From assembly GCF_037094685.1 (NCBI RefSeq), contig NZ_CP146614.1, forward strand, positions 4,278,001-4,342,000: a DNA stretch of 64,000 nucleotides. Direction: 5' to 3'. The translations under genes and the position numbers were made by a program. Shown piece after piece: positions 1 to 9,038 of this stretch. The notes beneath the pieces were generated by a model. It did no database searches and was not told the DNA's origin. It was given only the letters and a program-made list of their open reading frames with translations. Source of the stretch: Massilia sp. METH4 (GTDB lineage Bacteria > Pseudomonadota > Gammaproteobacteria > Burkholderiales > Burkholderiaceae_D). How positions within the stretch are numbered: the first letter of the stretch is position 1; every line of letters begins with the position of its first letter.

Positions 1-1
1 C

Positions 2-784
2 ACGATCTGGATCTGGATGGGCGACGCCGCGAATGCCGATGCAGCGCTGATTCCCGACTTCTCCTGCATGGATCCGGAGCACTTTTACGTCGGCAAGCGC
101 TACCTGCATGCCAAGGCAAACTACGTGCTCGAGAGTGACAACATCCTGGACCTGAGCCATATCCAGTACCTGCATCCGGGCACCCTCGGCAGCGAGACGG
201 TATCGAATGCGATCACCAGCGTCAAGCAGGTCGGCAATACTGTGTACTCGAACCGCCAGACCGTGGCTGAGATCATGCCGGATTTCCTGTATGCCGCGAT
301 GGGCATCCCGCATGGCCAGCCAGTGGACCGCTGGATCGACGTGCGCTGGGATGCACCCGCGAACATGCTGCTCGACGCCGGCGCGGTGGCGACCGGCGGC
401 GAGCGCAGCGCTGGCAAGTCGTTCCCGCTGCCGCACCTGTTCACCCCGGAGACCGACACCAGCACCCACTACTGGTTCTCCTTCTGCGTCCCGAAGGCCC
501 TGGGCGAATTCGCCAAGCAGGTCGCAGAGGAACAGGTGCAGGCATTGAGCGTGCCATTTACCAACGAGGATCTGCCGATGCTCGAGGCGCAACAGCAGAT
601 GATGGGCGACGCCGATTTCTGGTCCTTGAAGCCGGTGCTCCTGCCGGGAGACGCCGGTGCGATTCGTGCGCGCCGGGTGCTCGACACGCTGATCGCTGCC
701 GAACAGAAGCGCGCCGCGCAGCAGCCGCTCCAGGAACCGGCGGTGGTGCCGGTCCCGGTCCGGGCGCCAGTGTCATCGCACTGA
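2..784 (+). CDS. VanA-like Rieske oxygenase, C-terminal part (partial)
   Basis: The gene is open from the left edge, so its start and Rieske [2Fe-2S] domain lie outside the window. The visible 260 residues are the catalytic half of an oxygenase of the vanillate O-demethylase/phenylpropionate-type family. The segment WIWMGDA is a typical VanA junction, and DNILDLSHIQYLH carries the mononuclear iron site pattern with two histidines. Enzymes of this group hydroxylate or O-demethylate aromatic acids with electrons from a VanB-type reductase, and such a reductase lies 67 bp downstream. The exact substrate cannot be read from the sequence; vanillate, syringate or another methoxylated or carboxylated aromatic is possible. 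Confidence 0.85.
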   Translation, partial: TIWIWMGDAANADAALIPDFSCMDPEHFYVGKRYLHAKANYVLESDNILDLSHIQYLHPGTLGSETVSNAITSVKQVGNTVYSNRQTVAEIMPDFLYAAMGIPHGQPVDRWIDVRWDAPANMLLDAGAVATGGERSAGKSFPLPHLFTPETDTSTHYWFSFCVPKALGEFAKQVAEEQVQALSVPFTNEDLPMLEAQQQMMGDADFWSLKPVLLPGDAGAIRARRVLDTLIAAEQKRAAQQPLQEPAVVPVPVRAPVSSH

Positions 785-851
785 TGCTTTTTGCGGCAGT
801 ACGCGGCGCAGACCGTCTGCCGTTCCTTTCCACGTCAGAGGTACCAGAATC

Positions 852-1805
852 ATGAACAGCATTCAAGTCAAGGTAGTCTCCCGCCGAATGGAGGCCGAAC
901 GCATCGCCAGCTTCGAACTGGCCCGTATCGATGGGGGCGCTTTACCCCCGTTCTCGGCCGGGGCCCATATCGACGTGGAGATCCGTCCCGGGCTCGTGCG
1001 CCAGTATTCACTCTGCAATGATCCCGACGAGACACACCGCTACCTGATTGCAGTGCTGCGCGACGCGGCGTCGCGCGGCGGCTCCGTCGCCATGCACGAC
1101 GACCTGCAGGTGGGGAGCACACTTCGGATCAGCGAGCCGAAAAACCACTTTCCCCTCGTGCCGGCCCCCCACTATCTGCTGTTCGCGGGCGGCATTGGCG
1201 TCACGCCGATCCTGTGCATGGCAGAGCGCCTTGCCCGTACCGGTGCCCGGTTCACGATGCACTACTGCGCCCGCTCGCCCGGCCACGCCGCATTTGCGGA
1301 TCGCATCGCGCTGTCCGGTTTTGCCGGCCGGGTGCACTTCCACTTCGACTCCGGCGCAGCGGAACAGAAGCTCGACCTGTCGGCGGTGCTGGCACAGGCA
1401 CAGGATGCCCTCCTCTATGTCTGCGGCCCGGCCGGATTCATCGACTTTGTCACCGGTGCGGCAAAGGCGGCGGGGTGGCCGGCCCACGCGGTGCACCAGG
1501 AATACTTCGGCATGACACCCCAGGACAGTTCGGACGACACCGCGTTCGACGTACGCATCGCCAGCAGCGGCAATACTTACCGTGTTCCCGCAGACCAGAC
1601 AGTGGCCCAGGCGCTTGCGGAACATGGCATCGACATTCCCATGTCGTGCGAGCAGGGCGTATGCGGAACCTGCATCACGCGCGTGCTGGATGGCATGCCG
1701 GACCACCGCGACATGTATTTCAGCGACGAGGAAAAGGCGTGCAACGACCAGTTCACACCGTGCTGTTCGCGTGCCAGGAGCCCGCTGCTGGTACTGGACC
1801 TGTAA
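852..1805 (+). CDS. VanB-like PDR/ferredoxin reductase, 317 aa
   Basis: This is the reductase partner of the Rieske oxygenase upstream. The N-terminal half is a flavin/NAD(P)H reductase of the phthalate dioxygenase reductase type (QYSLCNDP flavin-binding region, LLFAGGIGVTP nucleotide-binding loop). The C-terminal 85 residues are a plant-type ferredoxin with SCEQGVCGTC followed by a distal cysteine (TPCC), giving the C-x4-C-x2-C...C cluster ligands. The length is normal for VanB. The ATG at 852 follows a purine-rich AGAGGTACC region. The stop overlaps the possible ATG of the next gene (TAATG), so oxygenase, reductase and transporter probably form one transcript. Confidence 0.9.
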   Translation: MNSIQVKVVSRRMEAERIASFELARIDGGALPPFSAGAHIDVEIRPGLVRQYSLCNDPDETHRYLIAVLRDAASRGGSVAMHDDLQVGSTLRISEPKNHFPLVPAPHYLLFAGGIGVTPILCMAERLARTGARFTMHYCARSPGHAAFADRIALSGFAGRVHFHFDSGAAEQKLDLSAVLAQAQDALLYVCGPAGFIDFVTGAAKAAGWPAHAVHQEYFGMTPQDSSDDTAFDVRIASSGNTYRVPADQTVAQALAEHGIDIPMSCEQGVCGTCITRVLDGMPDHRDMYFSDEEKACNDQFTPCCSRARSPLLVLDL

Positions 1806-3121
1806 TGCATACGCCTGTGCTCGAAACCGCTGGCACTGGTGCCAAGTCGGCCGCCCGGGCGAACAATGAGACCCCCATGCCAACCTATTACCCCCTTCGT
1901 ACCGCCGTCATCCTGATGCTTTCCCACGTTGCCGGCATGATCGACCTGGTGGCGCTGCCGCTGTGGATCGGTGCACTGGTCGGGCATTACGGTCTCGACT
2001 ACGAGCGTGCCGGACTGACCGTGACATTATTCCTGGGGGGCGCCGTCGCGGCTTGCCTGGCGCTGGCCCCCTGTTTCGACCGCCTGCCGCGCCGTCCATG
2101 CGCTATCGGCGGGTATGCGCTTGCCTCGCTGGCACTGGTGCTGGTGGCCCAGAACCGGTCGTGGCCTGTCTTGCTGGCGCTGCACCTGCTCGCGGGCGCA
2201 GGCACTGGCTGCGCGCTGTCGATGGCGCATGGTGCGATGGGCCGCGGGGCCAACCCGCACAGGCTGTTTGCATTCGCCGGTGCCGCATTGGGCGTGTTTG
2301 CACTCGTATTCTATGCGATCGTTCCGCAGGTCATGTCCCGCATCGGTGCCCCGGGCCTGTTCCTCGTTATGGGCGGTGTGATGGCCTGCGCAGCACTGGG
2401 CGCGCTGGCCTTCCCGGAAGGGCGCAGCCATGAACCGGTCGGCAGCCCCGCGCAGGGAGCGGCCAGCGGGGCGATACCGCGCCGGGCATGGCTGCTCGTC
2501 ATCGGCACGGCCCTGCTGGCGCTGAACCAGTCGCTGGTGTTCAGCTTCCTGGAACGGATCGGCATCGCGCGCGGCTTCGGCTCCGGTCAGGTCAATGCCG
2601 TACTGGCGGCGATCGGGCTTGTCAACCTTGTCCCCGCAGCGCTGGCCGGTCTGCTCCAGCGGCGCCTGCCGTCGGCACCTCTGGCAGTGGCCGCCGCCGC
2701 ACTGCAAGCCTGCCTGGCGCTGATCGTGACGTCCTCGACGACGTTCATGCCGTATGCGGTGGCGGCCGGCGTGTATGCCTTCGTGCTGATCTTCGCGCAC
2801 ACTTTCCTGTTCGGCTTGGCCGCTCGCATCGATCCGAGCGGGCGGACCACGGCACTGACGCCTGCCATGCTGATGACCGGCTCGGCAATCGGTCCGGCAC
2901 TGGCAGGCACGGTGGCACACCGTTTCGGTTTTTCCGGGATCGGGCTCGCGGTTGGTGTCGGCGCGCTGGCATGCATTGCCTGTTTCGTGCTGCTCGGGCG
3001 ACGCATGCGGCAGGCGGTACGTGGGATGGACGCGATGGCAGGGCTGGCACAGCCCGCCGTGCCGGACCAGCCGCGCCGGGCGCTCACGCCACGCGGCGCG
3101 AATCCAATCCCGCCGGATTGA
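1805..3121 (+). CDS. MFS transporter
   Basis: This is a hydrophobic protein of about 438 residues with roughly twelve membrane segments, starting with LRTAVILMLSHVAGMIDLVALP. It fits the major facilitator superfamily. The DYERAGLTVTLFLGG segment and the short arginine-rich loop after the second helix (RLPRRP) are in the positions usual for MFS proteins. The ATG at 1805 overlaps the stop of the reductase gene, which suggests translational coupling. The in-frame ATG at 1877 gives a more typical short N-terminus and may be the true start. The 3' end overlaps the convergent LysR gene by 38 bp. Uptake or export of the aromatic substrate of the upstream oxygenase is inferred from position only. Confidence 0.75.
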   Translation: MHTPVLETAGTGAKSAARANNETPMPTYYPLRTAVILMLSHVAGMIDLVALPLWIGALVGHYGLDYERAGLTVTLFLGGAVAACLALAPCFDRLPRRPCAIGGYALASLALVLVAQNRSWPVLLALHLLAGAGTGCALSMAHGAMGRGANPHRLFAFAGAALGVFALVFYAIVPQVMSRIGAPGLFLVMGGVMACAALGALAFPEGRSHEPVGSPAQGAASGAIPRRAWLLVIGTALLALNQSLVFSFLERIGIARGFGSGQVNAVLAAIGLVNLVPAALAGLLQRRLPSAPLAVAAAALQACLALIVTSSTTFMPYAVAAGVYAFVLIFAHTFLFGLAARIDPSGRTTALTPAMLMTGSAIGPALAGTVAHRFGFSGIGLAVGVGALACIACFVLLGRRMRQAVRGMDAMAGLAQPAVPDQPRRALTPRGANPIPPD

Positions 3122-4022
3122 TGCCGGCACTCGCATCCACGAGAAGTTGCCGGATCCATGCGATGGCCGGATCGGTGTCGGCGAAGCGGTTCCACTGGAT
3201 TCCTTCTGAGACCGTGGGCAACTCGAAATCGTGCTTCAGCACCCTGAATGGCAACATGAGTTCGTAGTGACGCGCGAGCGTGCGCTGTATCGTTGCGATA
3301 CGATTCGTGCCGACGACGGCCTGGGGCACGGAGTTGAAACCATTCGTGACCATTTCGATCCGGCGCGTATTGCCGAAGCGCTTGAAAAACCATTCGTCGA
3401 CGGCAGGCGTGCGGTTGTGGCCGAAGCGGGTCACGATATGGCCCATGCTCATGAACTGCTCTTGGCTGACGGTATCCCCCAGCAGTTGGTTGTCGTTGCA
3501 TACAATGCAGCAGAAGTCGTCTTCGAACAGCCGCTGCGTGGGATGATCGGGCGGCAGATATTCGATGGGCAGGATAAGGAAATCGACCTCGCCGCGCGCC
3601 AGCGATTCCCAAGGGACCGGCGAGTGCGGCACGATTTCCAGTGTCACGTGCGGCGCACTCTTGCTGAGCACGGGGATGATCTTCGTCATCAGCACCGTAT
3701 AGACATAGTCGCTCATCATCAGGGTGAAGGTGCGCGCCGCGGCGGCCGGGTCGAAGCTCGGCTTTGTATTGAGCATGGCCTCCGCCTGCAGCAGCATGCC
3801 GCGCGCCGGCGCGATCAGGCTTTCGCCAAGCGGCGTGGGCACCATCTTGCGTCCTACCTGCACGAGGAGTTCGTCATTGAAATACTGGCGCAGCCGCGCC
3901 AGTGCATCGCTCACCGTGGTCTGGCTTGCATGCAGCCGCTGTCCCGCCTTCGTAACGCTGCGCTCGGCCAGTAGGGCATCGAGGACCACAACCAGGTTGA
4001 GGTCCAGGCGCTTGAATCGCAT
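3084..4022 (-). CDS. LysR-type regulator (NodD/NahR-like)
   Basis: This 312-residue LysR regulator has an N-terminal winged helix-turn-helix (LDLNLVVVLDALLAERSVTKAG, then HASQTTVSDALARLR). A substrate-binding domain follows, with the SDYVYTVLMTKIIPVL segment typical of the NodD/NahR branch. This branch often senses aromatic compounds. It is convergent with the oxygenase-transporter transcript and divergent from the SMP-30 gene at 4135, with 112 bp between them. The set most directly controlled is therefore probably the lactonase-FAH-dehydrogenase operon, or both flanking sets. No effector can be named. Confidence 0.85.
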   Translation of the reverse strand: MRFKRLDLNLVVVLDALLAERSVTKAGQRLHASQTTVSDALARLRQYFNDELLVQVGRKMVPTPLGESLIAPARGMLLQAEAMLNTKPSFDPAAAARTFTLMMSDYVYTVLMTKIIPVLSKSAPHVTLEIVPHSPVPWESLARGEVDFLILPIEYLPPDHPTQRLFEDDFCCIVCNDNQLLGDTVSQEQFMSMGHIVTRFGHNRTPAVDEWFFKRFGNTRRIEMVTNGFNSVPQAVVGTNRIATIQRTLARHYELMLPFRVLKHDFELPTVSEGIQWNRFADTDPAIAWIRQLLVDASAGINPAGLDSRRVA

Positions 4023-4134
4023 TTTGTCTCCTTTGTATGTGTACCGCTTTTCACGATAGTGTAGAACGGAACAAACGGTTTTCCATAGCGTTTTTGCGTC
4101 GTTATGATTGGCCCGATATCAGCGGGAGCTACTC

Positions 4135-5151
4135 ATGAACACGAATCCACTCAAGGGCTGGCAGGTCGACCGCAGCGAGATCCGAACGATCGGAACGGAC
4201 CTGCAGCGACCCGAATGCATCCTGGCACAGCGGGACGGCTCACTGCTGGTGGCCGACGCCCGCGGCGGTGTCATGCACATTGGCGCGGACGGTAGGCAGC
4301 ACCTCATCGTTCCGGCCAGCACCGGTGCGGCCGGCGGCGCAAACTTCGAAGAGCGCTACGTTCTGTCGAAGGGCTCGCTGCCGAACGGTCTCGCCTTGCT
4401 GGAGAACGGCGACATCGTGATCGCCAACTGGGGCACCGACAGCGTCGAGTTGATGACGCGCGATGGCACCGTGCGCACGCTGTTCACGGAAATCGACGGG
4501 CGGCCGATCGGCAAGGCGAATTTCGTCATGCGCGATTCAAGGGGGCGGATATGGCTGACCGTCACGACCCGCATGAACCCATGGACTGACTCGCTCAACA
4601 CCGGTGTCCTCGACGGTTACGTCGCGCTCATCGATGAGAATGGCATCCGGATCGTCGCCGAGGGTTTTGCCGGTACCAACGAGATCCGTTTCGATGCGCA
4701 GGAAGAATGGCTCTACGTCGTGGAAAGCAATGCGCGGCGCATCTCGCGGCTGCGTGTCGCGCACGACGGCTCCCTGCACGGGCGCGAGATCTACGGTCCG
4801 CCCGAACTGGAAGGCTTCCCCGATGGGTTTGCGTTCGATGCATACGGCAACCTGTGGATTACCCTGATCATGAGCGACAAGCTGATCGCTATTACACCGG
4901 AAGGCGAGGTGCTGACGCTGCTCGATGACGGCGACCCGGAAGCGACGGCCATTCTCAACCGACATTACGCGGCCAGGACTCTCACCCCCGCCATCATGCA
5001 GGCGGCGAAAGGCACGCTGGCACCCTGGATGGCAAGCCTGACCTTTGGCGGGGCGGATTTGCGTACGGTCTACCTGGGCAGCCTGCTGGGAACGACGGTC
5101 CCCTACTTCCGCTCGCCGGTGCGGGGCCTGCCGCTGATCCACTGGAACTGA
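4135..5151 (+). CDS. SMP-30/gluconolactonase-family protein
   Basis: This is a 338-residue six-bladed beta-propeller of the SMP-30/gluconolactonase/LRE family. Recognisable blade elements are LPNGLALLENGDIVIANWGTD, the conserved N-E-I-R-F-D strand (GTNEIRFDAQEEWLYVVES), and FPDGFAFDAYGNLWIT near the metal site. The family hydrolyses sugar-acid or other lactones in a divalent-cation-dependent way. The ATG at 4135 has a GGGAG site about 10 bp upstream, and a TTG at 4108 would add only nine residues. It is first in a three-gene run with an FAH-family protein and an SDR dehydrogenase, which suggests a lactone to acid to keto-acid catabolic step. Confidence 0.85.
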   Translation: MNTNPLKGWQVDRSEIRTIGTDLQRPECILAQRDGSLLVADARGGVMHIGADGRQHLIVPASTGAAGGANFEERYVLSKGSLPNGLALLENGDIVIANWGTDSVELMTRDGTVRTLFTEIDGRPIGKANFVMRDSRGRIWLTVTTRMNPWTDSLNTGVLDGYVALIDENGIRIVAEGFAGTNEIRFDAQEEWLYVVESNARRISRLRVAHDGSLHGREIYGPPELEGFPDGFAFDAYGNLWITLIMSDKLIAITPEGEVLTLLDDGDPEATAILNRHYAARTLTPAIMQAAKGTLAPWMASLTFGGADLRTVYLGSLLGTTVPYFRSPVRGLPLIHWN

Positions 5152-5197
5152 CCTGCCCGGGCAATCAGCCCGGCCAATACAAGAACAGGAGACACAT

Positions 5198-6193
5198 TTG
5201 AAACTGGCGACACTCAAGACGAATGGGCGCGACGGCAAACTTGTCATCGTGTCGCGCGACCTGGCACGCATCGTCGATGCACAGCCCATTGCTCGCACGA
5301 TGCAGGAGGCCATCGAAAGGTGGGGCTCTGTCGCCCCGGCACTGCGTGAACGGTACGACGCCCTGAATGCCGGCAGCCTGCCGGAGGCGCGCACATTCGA
5401 TCCGCGCCAGGCCGCCGCACCGTTCCCGCGTGCCTACCAGTTCGTCGACGCATCGGCCTTCCAAAATCATGGCGACATCATGGAACAGGCCTACAAGGTG
5501 ACGGTAAAGAAGACACCCGGGGTACCGATTCTGATCCAGCGCCAGGCCGACGATTTGCGCGGGCCGCACGACGATTACCCCTACCTGTCGGAAGACGACA
5601 ATGGCGATTTCGAAGGCGAGTTCGCGGTGATCCTGGACGACGTGCCAATGGGCGCGGACCCTGCGCAGGCGCTGGAGCACGTGAAGCTGGTCACGATCTT
5701 CAACGATGTCAGCATGCGTGCCCACCTGTTCCGCGAGCTGAGCATGGGATTTGGCTTTATCCAGGCGAAGCCGGCAAGTGCGTTTGCACCCGTCGCGGTG
5801 ACGCCGGACGAACTGGGCGAAGCGTGGCACGACGGACGCATCCATCTCGACATGCAGGTCGAACGCAACGGCGTATGGTTCGGGAATCCGAACGGCCGCG
5901 AGATGGATTTCGGCTTCGGCGAGCTCATCGCGCACCTGAGCTACAACCGCAACCTGCGGGCCGGCACGATCATCGGTTCCGGTACCGTTTCGAACAAGGC
6001 CTACAAGGAGGTCGGTTCCGCGTGCCTTGCCGAGCGCCGTGCGACTGAATTGATCGACGACGGCCACTCCAGCACGCCTTTCTTGCGGTTCGGGGATCGC
6101 TTGCGCTTCGAGGTAAAGGGCATCGACGGCACATCGGTGTTCGGTGCGATTGACCATTGCTTTGTTCCGGCCGGAGGAAAGGTCAGCCAATGA
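5198..6193 (+). CDS. Fumarylacetoacetate hydrolase family protein (TTG start)
   Basis: This 331-residue protein belongs to the fumarylacetoacetase/acylpyruvate hydrolase superfamily. Its N-terminus (MKLATLKTNGRDGKLVIVSRD) is the one seen in full-length bacterial members. The metal and active-site elements EFAVILDDV and DVSMRAHLFREL are present. The start is TTG at 5198 with a good AGGAGA site seven bases away; no ATG fits as well. Members cleave carbon-carbon bonds of acylpyruvates or dehydrate 2-keto-3-deoxy sugar acids. The neighbours (SMP-30 lactonase, SDR dehydrogenase) fit either an aromatic ring-fission product or a sugar acid. The stop overlaps the next ATG by four bases. Confidence 0.85.
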   Translation: MKLATLKTNGRDGKLVIVSRDLARIVDAQPIARTMQEAIERWGSVAPALRERYDALNAGSLPEARTFDPRQAAAPFPRAYQFVDASAFQNHGDIMEQAYKVTVKKTPGVPILIQRQADDLRGPHDDYPYLSEDDNGDFEGEFAVILDDVPMGADPAQALEHVKLVTIFNDVSMRAHLFRELSMGFGFIQAKPASAFAPVAVTPDELGEAWHDGRIHLDMQVERNGVWFGNPNGREMDFGFGELIAHLSYNRNLRAGTIIGSGTVSNKAYKEVGSACLAERRATELIDDGHSSTPFLRFGDRLRFEVKGIDGTSVFGAIDHCFVPAGGKVSQ

Positions 6194-7149
6194 ACATCCT
6201 GGTCACGGGCGCGAACGGGTTTGTCGGCAGTAATCTGGTGCGCCGACTATTGCGTGACGGTAAGTCCGGCGCCGACGAAGCGGCGTTCAGCGCATTGACC
6301 CTGGTCGATATCGGTCCCGTGCCTACGTTCTCCGACCCGCGCGTCCGTTTCATTCGCGGCAGCATTGCCGATGACGACGTGCTGCGCCAGGTGTTTTCTG
6401 GCCGTGTCGACACTGTGTTCCATCTGGCCAGCGTGCCTGGCGGCGCGGCGGAAAAGGACTTTGGACTGGGGCTGGATGTCAACCTGCGCGCCACCCTGGC
6501 AATGCTCGAGATGTTGCGCGAGCAGGCAGGCAGCGCGCGCTTCGTGTTCGCCAGCACGATCGCGGTATACGGCTCACCGATGCCGGCACTCGTTGACGAC
6601 AGTACTCCATTTCGGCCAAGCCTGAGCTACGGGGCACACAAGCTCGTGGACGAAATCCTGATTCAGGACTACAGCCGGCGCGGCTGGATCGACGGGCGCA
6701 TCGTGAGGTTGCCGGGGATTGTCGCCCGGCCGCCTGCACCGTCGGGCCTGATGTCGGCATTCATGAGCGATATTTTCTGGAAGCTCGCGGCGGGCCAGCC
6801 ATTTACCTGTCCGGTGTCCGAGGACGCAGTGGCATGGTGGATGTCGGTCCGCTGTTGCGTCGATAACCTGCTGCATGCCGCGAACCTCTGCGCCGCTGTC
6901 GCCGCGGCACGCCGGGACTATACGCTGCCGGTGCTGCGTGTGCGTATCGGGGAGCTGGTTGACGGACTGGCACGGCGCTTCGGAGACGATCGTCGTGCTC
7001 TGGTTTCCTACGCACCCGACGCGGCACTGGAACAGGCGTTTGGCCGCTTTCCTCCGCTCGACGCCACGCAGTCAGAGCGGATCGGTTTCCGCCATGATGG
7101 CCATATCGACGCATTGATTTCCAACGCGATGGCGGACCTGCAAGCCTGA
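6190..7149 (+). CDS. NAD-dependent epimerase/dehydratase-family dehydrogenase (DenD-like)
   Basis: This is an extended short-chain dehydrogenase of 319 residues. It has the nucleotide-binding motif TGANGFVGS at residues 6-14, a catalytic YxxxK in SYGAHKLVDE near residue 150, and the upstream serine/threonine region FASTIAVYGSP. The overall pattern resembles the D-erythronate dehydrogenase (DenD) group of the NAD-dependent epimerase/dehydratase family; this is a family-level resemblance and not a proven function. The ATG overlaps the FAH stop (ATGA), so the two are translationally coupled. It closes the SMP-30/FAH/SDR operon. Confidence 0.8.
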   Translation: MNILVTGANGFVGSNLVRRLLRDGKSGADEAAFSALTLVDIGPVPTFSDPRVRFIRGSIADDDVLRQVFSGRVDTVFHLASVPGGAAEKDFGLGLDVNLRATLAMLEMLREQAGSARFVFASTIAVYGSPMPALVDDSTPFRPSLSYGAHKLVDEILIQDYSRRGWIDGRIVRLPGIVARPPAPSGLMSAFMSDIFWKLAAGQPFTCPVSEDAVAWWMSVRCCVDNLLHAANLCAAVAAARRDYTLPVLRVRIGELVDGLARRFGDDRRALVSYAPDAALEQAFGRFPPLDATQSERIGFRHDGHIDALISNAMADLQA

Positions 7150-7388
7150 CGGGCCGATAGGCTGGTACTCGCCGTCTCATTGATGACACACGCCTGCCTG
7201 GTCCGAATCCCCGTTTCGGGGGCGTCGCAGGCCTGGGCCGGGATTGAAGCGTTGCGTCCAGCTTGAATGCGAGAGCGGCAGGCCCGCCGTCCGCCGCAGC
7301 GCTGGGCGGCAATTCCAGCAACTGTTCTCTGCGCCCTACCTCCGGCCGTAGCCAGATAGTACCTGGCTGGTCCGGGTGCGGCAATGAC

Positions 7389-9038
7389 TCAGCGGTACCT
7401 GTACAGCCTGACCTTCTGGATTGTGAAGCCGTCGCCGGCAGGCAGGCGTATATGACGCCCCTGGTGAGTCTCGTCGCCATTGAGCCAGCGGCCTTCGCGC
7501 CAGCGGCCGTCGACGAACGTGCCCTCGGCGGCCTGTTCGATCCCGACACCTGTCATCGATCCTGACGGATCGCTGAATACGACCGTGATGCCTTTGCCCG
7601 CGACGATGAATTCGTCGTTTCCGGTCTGGATCACGAGGCCGCCACGCTCCTGGAATTCGGCGGTCTCGGTCGTGCCCCACTGGTTTGCGAAACTGACGTC
7701 GAGCACATAGCCGCCCAGGTGGCTGCGCACATTGCCAGTGTTGACGACGCCATCGTATGAGACGTCGGCCTTGAACCCACGCATGCGGTTGCGCCCCTGC
7801 GCCGCGAGGATCAGGGGCGCCAGCTGCCGCAGCACCGCATAGGCAGCGGGCAGGTTGTCCGTTTTCGCATCCGTGATGTTCTCGATCGCGAAAGGAGAAA
7901 AGCCTATCGCATCGAGTTCGCCGATCATGTAGAACGCATTGGCACCGGCTTCCGGCAGCCCGGCGCGGTTGGCCTCAGGAATGAACAGCGGATTGTCGGG
8001 TCGCTTGAACTGCTTCGCCCAGTGAATGAAGTTGGGGAAGTATGTATCGATTGCGAGGATGTCGATGGCCGGTCCGGCAGCCTTCCATACGTCGAACAGA
8101 TGCGGCAGCGGCCCCGCGCTCGGGTATTCGCCAGGCTTTCGGCCAGGCCGGTTCAGTGCGACGTTGACGAACATCGGCAATTCGTACTCCGCCTTGCCGG
8201 CTTCCGCCAGCCCGTTCGCGAACACGGCATAGTACCAGGCCTGGAACACCTCCTGCGCTTCGATCGAGTCGCCCAATACTTCGGTCCAGCTGCCAGCTGT
8301 TCTGCTTCCGCGTGCTTCCCACAGGCTGCGCACATAGGGATGCAGTGTTGCCCGGTGCGCAGCCAGGTAGGACAGCAGTGGCGTGGGGACTGGCCGGGCC
8401 AGCGCCGCATTGGCGAGCGGACTGGAGTCGCGCACTTCCGGCAGCATGCCGATCTCGTTTTCGACCTGCACCATCAACACCGTGCGCTGGGGATCCACCT
8501 GCTTCAGGTGGCGCATCATTGCCGCGAATGCCTTGCGGTCGGCGTCCAGCGTGGCCTGTCCGAAGGGCGTCAGGATATCCTGGGGTTCGCCGGCGCGGTT
8601 ACGGGCGCGCGGGAAACGCACGTGGTCCTTTTTCACCCAGGCCGGGACGTAGGTCGACATGGAGTTCTTCCATGCGCCGAACCACAGCAGCACGAGGCGC
8701 GTGTCGTTGCTGCGGGCTTGCCGCAGCAGGCCATCGAGTATCGTAAAGTCGAACTTTCCCTCCGTTTGTTCCAACTGGTCCCATTCCACAGGCGCAAGCA
8801 GCGTATTGAGTCCCGTGCTCTTGAGCTGGGGCCACAGTTTCTCGAGATAGGGAAGGTTTGAAGCGGATGAGTTTTTCAGTTCGCCACCAAGCACGAGGTA
8901 GGGCTTGCCGTCGACGATCAATTGCTGGGCGGTTCCCTGCTTCTGCAGGGCCGGAATCGCCTCGCCGGCGGCACCGGCCGCAGCCAGCAGGACTGTCAAC
9001 CCGCAGCACCAGTCCATAGCTCTCTTCATCAACATCAT
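7389..9038 (-). CDS. Exported GH35-type glycosidase with DUF5597 C-terminal domain
   Basis: This is a secreted glycosidase of about 549 residues. The N-terminus (CCGLTVLLAAAGAAGEA) is a signal peptide, possibly lipidated. The TIM-barrel part begins LIVDGKPYLVLGGELKNSSAS, typical of the GanA-like GH35 group that carries a DUF5597 C-terminal domain. The likely acid/base glutamate is in QVENEIG and the nucleophile in LFIPEANR. Known members are beta-galactosidases or related exo-glycosidases acting in the periplasm or at the surface. The open frame extends to a TTG at 9071; ATGs at 9038, 9035 and 9029 give a proper signal peptide, and 9038 is used. A perfect LacI-family operator lies about 160 bp upstream. 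Confidence 0.8.
   Translation of the reverse strand: MMLMKRAMDWCCGLTVLLAAAGAAGEAIPALQKQGTAQQLIVDGKPYLVLGGELKNSSASNLPYLEKLWPQLKSTGLNTLLAPVEWDQLEQTEGKFDFTILDGLLRQARSNDTRLVLLWFGAWKNSMSTYVPAWVKKDHVRFPRARNRAGEPQDILTPFGQATLDADRKAFAAMMRHLKQVDPQRTVLMVQVENEIGMLPEVRDSSPLANAALARPVPTPLLSYLAAHRATLHPYVRSLWEARGSRTAGSWTEVLGDSIEAQEVFQAWYYAVFANGLAEAGKAEYELPMFVNVALNRPGRKPGEYPSAGPLPHLFDVWKAAGPAIDILAIDTYFPNFIHWAKQFKRPDNPLFIPEANRAGLPEAGANAFYMIGELDAIGFSPFAIENITDAKTDNLPAAYAVLRQLAPLILAAQGRNRMRGFKADVSYDGVVNTGNVRSHLGGYVLDVSFANQWGTTETAEFQERGGLVIQTGNDEFIVAGKGITVVFSDPSGSMTGVGIEQAAEGTFVDGRWREGRWLNGDETHQGRHIRLPAGDGFTIQKVRLYRYR

Noticed and set aside
7209..7221. CCCC-GTTTC-GGGG mini-hairpin between convergent genes
   Set aside because: The stem is only four base pairs and lacks a T-run, so it is too weak to call a terminator.
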